NCBI GenBank assembly: GCA_020053305.1
Contig: JAGVNJ010000009.1
Location: 27,096-91,095 of the forward strand
Reading direction: 5' to 3'
Source of the DNA: Candidatus Edwardsiibacteriota bacterium
Lineage (GTDB): Bacteria > Edwardsbacteria > AC1 > EtOH8
Length of the DNA stretch: 64,000 nt
Part shown: piece by piece, positions 18,589 through 25,345 of the stretch
Layout: each line of letters begins with the position of its first letter
Numbering within the stretch: the first letter of the stretch is position 1
Notes under the pieces: generated by a model
What the model saw: the letters and a program-made list of their open reading frames with translations, nothing else
Told to the model about the DNA's origin: nothing
Databases searched by the model: none
Translations under genes and position numbers: made by a program

Positions 18589-18675
18589 TATCTTTAACAT
18601 ATTGTAAATTCGCTGGATCAATTGAAATATATCATTTATACCGTTGGCTTTCAAGAGAAATTGTCCTCAAGGCAT

Positions 18676-18705
18676 GATATATTATTTTGACCAGGAAATG
18701 ATCAA
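18676..18705 (-). promoter_or_regulatory. Candidate umuDC promoter
   Basis: Minus-strand TTGATC (plus 18700-18705) and TATATC (plus 18676-18681) are 18 nt apart and match the sigma-70 pattern. The -35 overlaps the palindrome TGATCA and lies next to the -35 of the divergent tldD promoter. Confidence 0.4.
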
Positions 18706-18717
18706 GTTATTATTGAT
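18701..18717. promoter_or_regulatory. Candidate operator between umuD and tldD
   Basis: Inverted repeat ATCAA-N7-TTGAT (18701-18705, 18713-18717) covers the -35 boxes of both proposed divergent promoters. It is not an E. coli (CTGT-N8-ACAG) or Bacillus-type LexA box, so the regulator is unknown; a lineage-specific SOS operator is possible. Confidence 0.3.
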
Positions 18718-18742
18718 AAATCCATGGGTTTTATGTTATATT
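18713..18742 (+). promoter_or_regulatory. Candidate tldD/pyr promoter
   Basis: TTGATA (18713-18718) and TATATT (18737-18742), spacing 18, about 31 nt before the tldD ATG. A strong GGAGAAGG ribosome-binding site is at 18764-18771. Confidence 0.5.
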
Positions 18743-18772
18743 TACTGACAAAGAGAATATTTCGGAGAAGGT

Positions 18773-20212
18773 ATGAAGTCATTCGCCAAAAAAGTGATCG
18801 CCGCCCTGCCCTCTGGGGGAATAGAGTACGCCGATGTCCGGGTGCTGCGATCCCGGCAGCAGAACGTATCCACCAAGAACGGTACGGTGGAATCGGCCAC
18901 CAATTCATCCGAGCAGGGTTTCGGCCTTCGGGTGCTGATCAACGGGTCCTGGGGCTTCGCCTCCAGCTCCAAGCTGGAGACATCGGAGATAGCCAAGGTG
19001 GTCAGGCTGGCCGTGGAGATAGCCAGGGCCTCCGCCCTGTCGCCCGGCGAGCCGGTGGTGTTGTCCGGCTTGAAAAAGCAGACCGGGAGCTATAAAACAA
19101 AAATCCAGAAGGACCCCTTTAAAATACCCTTGGAGCAGAAGATCTCCCTGCTGCTGGAGGCCGATGCGATCATGCGCCGGAACCCGGATATAAAAGTAGC
19201 CCGGGGCAGCCTGTGGTTCTTCCATGAGGACAAGGTGTTCGCCTCCACCGAGGGCAGCCTGCTGTCCCAGGAGATCACCGAATCCGGCGGAGAGATCAGC
19301 GCCCTGGCGGTGGACGGCCCGGAGGTTCAGATTCGGACCTACCCCAATATGGGCGGGGATACCGGCCAGGCCGGATATGAATTCATCGAAAAGCTGGAGC
19401 TGGCAGAAAACGCCGAGATGATATCCCGCCAAGCTTCCCTGCTCCTCAAGGCTCCTCCTTGCCCGGCCAAGAAAAGCACCATCATAATAGCCACCAACCA
19501 GCTGGCCCTGCAGGTGCATGAGTCGATCGGCCATCCCATAGAGTTGGACCGGGTCTACGGCACCGAGGCGGCCTATGCCGGCACCAGCTTCCTGACCACC
19601 GATAAACTGAATACCCTCAAGTACGGGGCGGACATCGTCAACGTCAACGCCGATGCCACGGTGCCCGGGGGGCTGGGGACCTTCGGCTGGGATGACGAAG
19701 GGGTGCCGGCCCAGAAGGTGCCTATAATAAAGAACGGCCTTTTTGCCGGCTATCTGAGCTCCCGGGAAACGGCAGCCCAGCTGGGCCTGTTATCGGGCGG
19801 CGCCATGCGGGCCGACGGCTGGAACCGGATCCCCCTGATCCGGATGACCAATATCAACCTGGAGCCCGGCAGCTGGGATTATCAGGATCTGATAGCCGAC
19901 ACCGCTGACGGGGTCCTGTTCGACACCACCAAGACCTGGAGCATAGACGACAAACGGCTTAATTTCCAGTTCACCACCGAGATCGCCTGGCAGATCAAGG
20001 GCGGCCGGCTTACCGATCAGGCCTACAAGAACCCGACCTATACCGGCATGACCCCAGAATTTTGGAATTCCTGCGATGCTGTCTGCAACCGCAGATCCTG
20101 GCACCTCTGGGGCATTCCCAACTGCGGCAAGGGCCAGCCGGGGCAGACCGCTCACGTCGGGCATGGCGTCTCCCCGGCCAGGTTCCGCAACGTCCGGATA
20201 GGAGTTTCCTGA
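18773..20212 (+). CDS. tldD: TldD family metalloprotease
   Basis: 479 aa. TldD is the catalytic subunit of the TldD/TldE (PmbA) protease that trims peptides such as microcin precursors. The zinc motif HExxxH is present as HESIGH at residues 249-254, followed by the conserved ELDRVYGTEAAYAGTSF and GTFGWDDEGVPAQ; the C-terminal signature TYTGMTPEFWNSCDAV and VGHGVSPARFRNV shows that the protein is complete. A tldE/pmbA partner is not adjacent in this window. First gene of the plus-strand run leading into the pyrimidine genes, and divergent from umuDC. Confidence 0.95.
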   Translation: MKSFAKKVIAALPSGGIEYADVRVLRSRQQNVSTKNGTVESATNSSEQGFGLRVLINGSWGFASSSKLETSEIAKVVRLAVEIARASALSPGEPVVLSGLKKQTGSYKTKIQKDPFKIPLEQKISLLLEADAIMRRNPDIKVARGSLWFFHEDKVFASTEGSLLSQEITESGGEISALAVDGPEVQIRTYPNMGGDTGQAGYEFIEKLELAENAEMISRQASLLLKAPPCPAKKSTIIIATNQLALQVHESIGHPIELDRVYGTEAAYAGTSFLTTDKLNTLKYGADIVNVNADATVPGGLGTFGWDDEGVPAQKVPIIKNGLFAGYLSSRETAAQLGLLSGGAMRADGWNRIPLIRMTNINLEPGSWDYQDLIADTADGVLFDTTKTWSIDDKRLNFQFTTEIAWQIKGGRLTDQAYKNPTYTGMTPEFWNSCDAVCNRRSWHLWGIPNCGKGQPGQTAHVGHGVSPARFRNVRIGVS

Positions 20213-20220
20213 TCCCCAAT

Positions 20221-21783
20221 ATGTCAAACAAGAGATACATAAAACTTCTAACCCAAACAGCCGGCTATGCTCTGATGCTGGCTTTGCTGGCCGGGACATT
20301 GGGCTGCGCCTATTTCAACACCTATTACAATGCCCAAAAACTATACAAACCGGCCAGCCGAAAGCACCAACATTTCCCAGACACCACTGCCGCCACCAGC
20401 ACGGAAAAAGAGGGCCTGAAAAAAGCCATCGACAAATATGCCGATGTGGCCCTGAAATATCCCAACAGCCGCTGGGTCCTTCCCAGCCTGTATAATATGG
20501 GCAATGCCTATTACCTGAGAGGTGAGTACGACAAGGCGGCCCGCAAGTACCAGGAGATACGGCAATACTACCCGGAAAGCAAATATTCGGTCTGGTCTCA
20601 ACTGAACAGCGCCCTTATCTTCTATAACCTGAAGCAATGGGACAAGGCCTTATGGGAATTGTCCCAGATAAAGACCGACGACAAAAGCATCAATCAAAGG
20701 ACGGCTTACCTGGAGGCCCTGATACTGCAGACCGTCCCCGATTACCCCAAAGCGATCATCTCCTGGGAGCGCTTCCTGTATAATCACTATAAAAGCGATC
20801 TGGCGATCGAGGCGCGGTATAATTACGCCCGGTGCCTGTTCTTCCTGAAAGAATTCACCAACTCCATCCGGGAGCTGGAGACAATTCTGGATTCCAGAAT
20901 TAAAAGGAACTTCCGCTATCAGGTCACCATGCTGCTGGGCCAGGCCTACCAGGGCAACGGCAGACATTCCGCGGCCCTGCCGTTGTACCAACGTTTATTG
21001 AAACGGGAGTCCGACAAGGGCCGGATATCGGCCATAGAACTGGAGATATTGAACTGTCAAACCCCGGGGATCACGGCCGATAGTGCGGTCGGACTGTACT
21101 ACAGCCTGGCCCAGAAATATCCCAAGACCGCCATATCCTCCGAGGCCTTGTTCAAGATCGGGCAACTCTATGAAGCCGGACAGGAGTTGGACAGCGCGTT
21201 GGTTTACTACAACAAAGCTCGAAACGAAAACCCGGCCGCCCATATCCGCGAGGCCGCGCTAAAGAAAAGCGCCGATATCTCTTTGCTGCTGGCATACCGC
21301 CAGCAATCCGATCAGCAGGCGGCGGAACAAAGCGCCAAATTGCAGTTTCTGATGGCCGAGCACTATCTATTCGGCCTAAATAAACCTGACTCCGCCCTGG
21401 CCGCCTATACCCGGGTGGCTACAGGTTCCGGCGATCAGCTGCTGGCCCCCAAGGCCTGGTATGCAGCGGCCTGGACAGCGCGAAAGTACTTGTCGGACAC
21501 ATTAAAATCGGACAGCCTGCTGGCTGTATTAATAGAAAAATACCCCCGGACCAGATATGCCAACGGCGCCAGACTGATGATGAACCAGCCGATCGACACC
21601 ACCGTCAGCGACATTGAGCCGGAGATCGAGATGAATGTCAAGCCTCTGGAACAGAAAAAAGATGCCCCTCCGGCGCCGCCCGATACCGCCCAGACACTCC
21701 CGCCCGACATCGATGTCAAGGATACCCCTCCCACCCCTCTGATACCGGGGCCAAATATGAACCGTGAGCTGAATCCCAATTAA
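20221..21783 (+). CDS. TPR lipoprotein, BamD-like
   Basis: 520 aa from ATG 20221, 8 nt after tldD. The frame is open upstream inside tldD, but only this ATG gives a proper signal peptide ending in lipobox LAGTLGC. At least five TPR-type repeats follow (PSLYNMGNAYYLRGEYDKAA, EARYNYARCLFFLKEFTNSI, SEALFKIGQLYEAGQELDSA, LLAPKAWYAAAWTARKY), resembling BamD/YbgF outer-membrane lipoproteins, with a Pro-rich C-terminal tail (APPAPPDTAQTLPPD). BamD proper is about 240 aa, so this is a longer relative. Likely role: periplasmic assembly factor or scaffold at the outer membrane. Its stop abuts the pyrK start. Confidence 0.88.
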   Translation: MSNKRYIKLLTQTAGYALMLALLAGTLGCAYFNTYYNAQKLYKPASRKHQHFPDTTAATSTEKEGLKKAIDKYADVALKYPNSRWVLPSLYNMGNAYYLRGEYDKAARKYQEIRQYYPESKYSVWSQLNSALIFYNLKQWDKALWELSQIKTDDKSINQRTAYLEALILQTVPDYPKAIISWERFLYNHYKSDLAIEARYNYARCLFFLKEFTNSIRELETILDSRIKRNFRYQVTMLLGQAYQGNGRHSAALPLYQRLLKRESDKGRISAIELEILNCQTPGITADSAVGLYYSLAQKYPKTAISSEALFKIGQLYEAGQELDSALVYYNKARNENPAAHIREAALKKSADISLLLAYRQQSDQQAAEQSAKLQFLMAEHYLFGLNKPDSALAAYTRVATGSGDQLLAPKAWYAAAWTARKYLSDTLKSDSLLAVLIEKYPRTRYANGARLMMNQPIDTTVSDIEPEIEMNVKPLEQKKDAPPAPPDTAQTLPPDIDVKDTPPTPLIPGPNMNRELNPN

Positions 21784-22560
21784 ATGAAACAATATCATTC
21801 AATACAGATCGCTTCGAACGCCCGGGTTAGCGATAAGGCATATACCCTGTCCTTTAAAATTCCCGGGCTGGCCAAGAGCGCCGATCCCGGGCAATTCGTA
21901 CATATCCGGCTTAGCCCCGGGTCGAATCATCCCCTGCTTCGCCGCCCTTTCAGCATCAACGACATCCGGGGGGATAAGGTAGAAATCCTCTACGAGGTCA
22001 AGGGTTCCGGCACCGAGCTGCTCTCCCAAATATCGCCCAAAGACACCCTGGATGTCATCGGGCCGCTGGGAAAGGGTTTTGACATCGATCTCCGCAAACG
22101 GTATCATCTACTGGTGGCCGGGGGCATGGGGATCGCTCCGATGGGCTTTCTGGGCCGCCGGCTGAAAAGCCTGAAACTAAAACATGAATTGCTTTACGGA
22201 TGCCGGTCCTCCTCCGAACTGATACCATCCGATATCAAAATATGCAGCATATCCAGCGATGATGGGAGCTGCGGAAAAAAAGGCCTGGTCACCTCCCTGC
22301 TGCCGGACAAACTGGAGAGCTGTCAGAACCCGGTGGTCTATGCCTGCGGCCCCTGGCCGATGCTCAAGGCGGTGGCCCGGATCTGTCAGAATAAAAACAT
22401 CCCCTGCCAGGTTTCGCTGGAATCCTTCATGGCCTGCGGGGTGGGGGCCTGCCAGGGCTGTGTGGTCAGGAGCAGCGACGGCAGCTATATTTCGGTCTGC
22501 GATAAAGGGCCGGTGTTTGACAGTCGGCTGATCGACTGGGACCAGGATTGCGTCGTATGA
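21784..22560 (+). CDS. pyrK: Dihydroorotate dehydrogenase B electron-transfer subunit
   Basis: 258 aa. FAD- and [2Fe-2S]-containing subunit that passes electrons from PyrD to NAD+. FAD-binding region: GQFVHIRL and HPLLRRPFSIND; NAD-binding domain: LLVAGGMGIAPMGFL and VYACGPWPML. The four [2Fe-2S] cysteines are in CGVGACQGCVV and, 12 residues on, YISVCDKGPVF. ATG follows the previous stop directly; its TGA overlaps the pyrD ATG (ATGA). Confidence 0.96.
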   Translation: MKQYHSIQIASNARVSDKAYTLSFKIPGLAKSADPGQFVHIRLSPGSNHPLLRRPFSINDIRGDKVEILYEVKGSGTELLSQISPKDTLDVIGPLGKGFDIDLRKRYHLLVAGGMGIAPMGFLGRRLKSLKLKHELLYGCRSSSELIPSDIKICSISSDDGSCGKKGLVTSLLPDKLESCQNPVVYACGPWPMLKAVARICQNKNIPCQVSLESFMACGVGACQGCVVRSSDGSYISVCDKGPVFDSRLIDWDQDCVV

Positions 22561-23483
22561 AGAAATTGAAAAAAATAGACCTGCGGGTCAGCCTGGCCGG
22601 ATTGAAGCTTAAAAATCCCGTCATCGCCGCCTCCGGCACCTTCGGCTACGGCACCGAATACACCGGCCTGGCGGAGCCCGGCGATTTCGGCGCGGTGATC
22701 ACCAAGACCATCACCCTGGCTCCCCGGCCCGGCAACCGGCCGCCCCGGATCTGCGAGACCGCCAGCGGGATGCTCAACTCCATCGGCCTGGCCAATGTGG
22801 GATTCGAGGCCTTTAAAAACGACAAGCTGCCCCGCCTGGTCGAAAAAAAGGCCGTGATCATCGCCAACATCGCCGGCAACACCATCGAAGAGTATGTCGA
22901 GCTGGCGAAAAAGATCAATAAAATATCCCACATCCCGGCTCTGGAACTGAACATCTCCTGCCCCAACGTCAAGCAGGGCGGGATCGCCTTCGGGACCGAC
23001 CCGTCCAGCGCCGCGGCCCTCACCAAGGCGGTCCGTAAGGTCTACAAAAAGACCCTGATCGTCAAGCTCAGCCCCAACGTCAGCGACATCGCCGCCATCG
23101 CCCGGGCGGTGGAGAAAGCCGGGGCCGATGCCCTGTCGTTGATAAACACCCTCTATGGCATGGCGGTGGATATAAAAAAACGCCGCCCGGTGCTGGGCAA
23201 CATTACCGGGGGCCTCTCCGGACCGGCCATCAAACCGGTGGCCCTGTATAATCTCTACAAGGCCTACCATTCGGTGAAGATCCCCCTGATCGGCCTGGGG
23301 GGCATCATGGATCATAGGGATGCCCTGGAGTTTCTGATCACCGGAGCCGTGGCGGTGCAGATAGGGACCGCCAATTTCGTCAACCCGTCGGCGGCCAAGG
23401 ATATTCTCTCGGGTCTGGCCGGATACTGCCGGGAAAATAATATTACAAAGATAACCAAACTTACCGGAATCTTAAAATGTTAA
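22557..23483 (+). CDS. pyrD: Dihydroorotate dehydrogenase B catalytic subunit
   Basis: 308 aa from ATG 22557, which overlaps the pyrK stop as ATGA (a TTG nine nt upstream is in frame but less likely). FMN enzyme oxidising dihydroorotate to orotate, the fourth step of UMP synthesis. Class 1B features: NPVIAASGTFGYGTEY, KTITLAPRPGNRPPRICE, NSIGLANVGF, ELNISCPNVKQGG with catalytic Cys of the B type, VKLSPNVSDI, and the FMN phosphate loop GLGGIMDHRDALEF/GAVAVQIGTANF. Works with PyrK encoded just upstream. Confidence 0.97.
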   Translation: MKKLKKIDLRVSLAGLKLKNPVIAASGTFGYGTEYTGLAEPGDFGAVITKTITLAPRPGNRPPRICETASGMLNSIGLANVGFEAFKNDKLPRLVEKKAVIIANIAGNTIEEYVELAKKINKISHIPALELNISCPNVKQGGIAFGTDPSSAAALTKAVRKVYKKTLIVKLSPNVSDIAAIARAVEKAGADALSLINTLYGMAVDIKKRRPVLGNITGGLSGPAIKPVALYNLYKAYHSVKIPLIGLGGIMDHRDALEFLITGAVAVQIGTANFVNPSAAKDILSGLAGYCRENNITKITKLTGILKC

Positions 23484-23938
23484 ATTTTGATCGTCAGAAA
23501 ATAATATTTATATTTTTAACCCTCCTGCTGGGCTGCGCCCCGGCCCCCATCTACCGCGGGGGGCCGGCCAGGGAGACGACGGCTGCTTCCCCGAAAAACG
23601 AGACCGTCAAAATAAATGACAGCCCGCCCGCCGAATGGCCCCTGACCACCGTCACCGGAATCGCCAGCTATTACGGGAAGGAATTTCATGGCCGGAAGAC
23701 CGCCAACGGCGAGACCTTCGACATGAACGCCATGACCGCCGCCCACCGCACCCTGCCCTTCGGCACCACGGTCCGGGTCACCAACCTAGCCAATGACAAA
23801 ATTGTCACCGTCCGGATCAACGACCGGGGGCCCTTCATCAAGGGGCGGATCATAGACCTGTCCTACGGGGCCGCCAAATCCATAGACCTGCTGTCCATCG
23901 GGCAGGTCAGACTGGAAGTGTTAAAATATCCCCAATAA
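23477..23938 (+). CDS. rlpA: RlpA-like septal ring lytic transglycosylase
   Basis: 153 aa. Lipoprotein signal with lipobox LLLGC, a short linker and a double-psi beta-barrel: GIASYYGKEFHGRKTANGE, then MTAAHRTLPFGTTVRVTN and VRINDRGPFIKGRIIDLS. The catalytic Asp of RlpA lies in the INDRGPF motif and His in the AAHRTLPFG motif; both are present. RlpA cleaves denuded peptidoglycan glycans. There is no SPOR domain, so septal targeting by SPOR is not expected. It overlaps the end of pyrD by 7 nt, an odd place for a cell-wall gene. Confidence 0.92.
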   Translation: MLNFDRQKIIFIFLTLLLGCAPAPIYRGGPARETTAASPKNETVKINDSPPAEWPLTTVTGIASYYGKEFHGRKTANGETFDMNAMTAAHRTLPFGTTVRVTNLANDKIVTVRINDRGPFIKGRIIDLSYGAAKSIDLLSIGQVRLEVLKYPQ

Positions 23939-23952
23939 ACGAAAGGATTTTG

Positions 23953-24687
23953 ATGAGCATTTTATCGCGTGACCGCCTGATCGTGGCCCTGGACGTTCCG
24001 GATCTGAAGAAAGCAAAGGAATTGCTGAATCGGTTGGGCCCCTCGGTGAATTTTTACAAGGTGGGCAATCAGTTGTTCACCTCCTGCGGCCCAGAAATTA
24101 TCGAGTTGATAAAGAATAGGGGGCACAAGGTTTTTCTGGATTTGAAATACCACGATATCCCCAACATTGTAGCCAAAGCCTCCCAGGCGGCCTACGAACT
24201 GGGGGTGGACATGTTCAACATGCATGCCATGGGCGGGTTCTCCATGATGGAGACGGCGGCTACCACTGTTACCAATTCCGCCTCCAGCGGCCAGAGACCC
24301 AAGCCCGTGATGCTGGGGGTGACGGTCCTGACCAGCATGGACGAGGCCACCTTCCAGGATGTGCTGGGCACCCCCGGACGGTCCATAGACGAGCAGGTGC
24401 TGCACCTGGCCCGCCTGAGCAAGAGCGCCGGGCTGGACGGGGTGGTGGCCTCCCCTCACGAGATAGCGATGCTCCGCCAGGAGCTGGGAAACGACTTCGT
24501 GATACTGACCCCCGGCATCCGGCCGGCCGACAGCTCCAGCGACGACCAGAAGCGATTCCTGACCCCGGGCCAGGCCATCAAGACCGGGGCCGACTATCTG
24601 GTGGTGGGCCGGCCAATCACCGCGGCCAAGGATCCGGCCGAAGCCGCCACAAAGATAACCAAGGAGATTGAAGATGCCCTCAAATGA
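23953..24687 (+). CDS. pyrF: Orotidine 5'-phosphate decarboxylase
   Basis: 244 aa from ATG 23953 (a TTG three nt upstream is in frame); GAAAGGA lies 6 nt before it. Converts OMP to UMP. The catalytic Asp-Lys-Asp group is visible in VFLDLKYHDIPN, along with LIVALDVP at the start, ILTPGIRP and YLVVGRPITAAKDP for phosphate binding. Standard short-type PyrF. pyrE overlaps its end by 14 nt. Confidence 0.97.
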   Translation: MSILSRDRLIVALDVPDLKKAKELLNRLGPSVNFYKVGNQLFTSCGPEIIELIKNRGHKVFLDLKYHDIPNIVAKASQAAYELGVDMFNMHAMGGFSMMETAATTVTNSASSGQRPKPVMLGVTVLTSMDEATFQDVLGTPGRSIDEQVLHLARLSKSAGLDGVVASPHEIAMLRQELGNDFVILTPGIRPADSSSDDQKRFLTPGQAIKTGADYLVVGRPITAAKDPAEAATKITKEIEDALK

Positions 24688-25252
24688 AGATATCAAACAG
24701 ATCCTGATAAAAAATGAGGTGCTTCTGGACGGTCACTTTTTGCTTACCTCGGGGAGGCACAGCCGGTTCTATTTCGAGAAATTCCGGGTCCTCCAGCAGC
24801 CGTCCGACGCCGCCCTGTTCTGCCAAAACATAGCCGAACATTTCCAGGGGACGGATATCGACACCGTGGCCGGGCCGACCACCGGCGGGATTATCATCGC
24901 CTTCGAGGTGGCCCGGGAGATGGGCAAAAAGGCCGTCTATGCCGAGCGGACCTCAGAGGGCCGGGGATTTTTAAGGGGCATGTCCTTGGCCAAGGGGGAA
25001 AAGGTGCTGGTGGTGGACGATGTGATGACCACCGGAGGTTCGGTGCTGGAGACCATCGAGGCGGTGAAGAGGGCCGGGGCGGAATTGAAAGGCGTGGCGG
25101 TGTTCATAGACCGCAGCGCCGAGAAGCCGGATTTCGGGGCCCCCTTCTTCTCGTTGTATCACGAGAAGGTGGAGACCTTCGATTCCGAAAATTGTCCATT
25201 ATGCAAAGAAGGAATACCGCTGGCCAAGCACGGCAGCAGCTCCAAGAAATAG
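24674..25252 (+). CDS. pyrE: Orotate phosphoribosyltransferase
   Basis: 192 aa from ATG 24674, inside the end of pyrF. Joins orotate to PRPP to give OMP. The PRPP-binding loop VLVVDDVMTTGGS is perfect, GPTTGGIIIAFE and AERTSEGRGFLRG are family motifs, and LTSGRHSRFYFEK gives the N-terminal substrate site. Last gene of the pyr run, followed by a terminator. Confidence 0.97.
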   Translation: MPSNEDIKQILIKNEVLLDGHFLLTSGRHSRFYFEKFRVLQQPSDAALFCQNIAEHFQGTDIDTVAGPTTGGIIIAFEVAREMGKKAVYAERTSEGRGFLRGMSLAKGEKVLVVDDVMTTGGSVLETIEAVKRAGAELKGVAVFIDRSAEKPDFGAPFFSLYHEKVETFDSENCPLCKEGIPLAKHGSSSKK

Positions 25253-25305
25253 CAGATCCTTGTCTATCATTCCCGGCTAGACCGGGAATCCCTGGAAAAA
25301 TAATT

Positions 25306-25332
25306 AAGCCCCTTCTTACGAAGGGGCTTTTA
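25306..25332. terminator. Bidirectional terminator between pyrE and the SBP-TonB gene
   Basis: Perfect 10-bp stem AAGCCCCTTC (25306-25315) with complement at 25320-25329, 4-nt loop, then TTTT on the plus strand and ATTATTTTT on the minus strand. It serves the convergent pyrE and the substrate-binding protein gene. Confidence 0.85.
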
Positions 25333-25345
25333 AAAAATCTCTATG

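Noticed and set aside
18590..18772. Classic LexA boxes upstream of umuD
   Set aside because: Neither CTGT-N8-ACAG nor GAAC-N4-GTTC could be found by eye.
20062..20220. N-terminal extension of the BamD-like lipoprotein
   Set aside because: Overlaps the conserved end of tldD; only the ATG at 20221 gives a signal peptide and lipobox.
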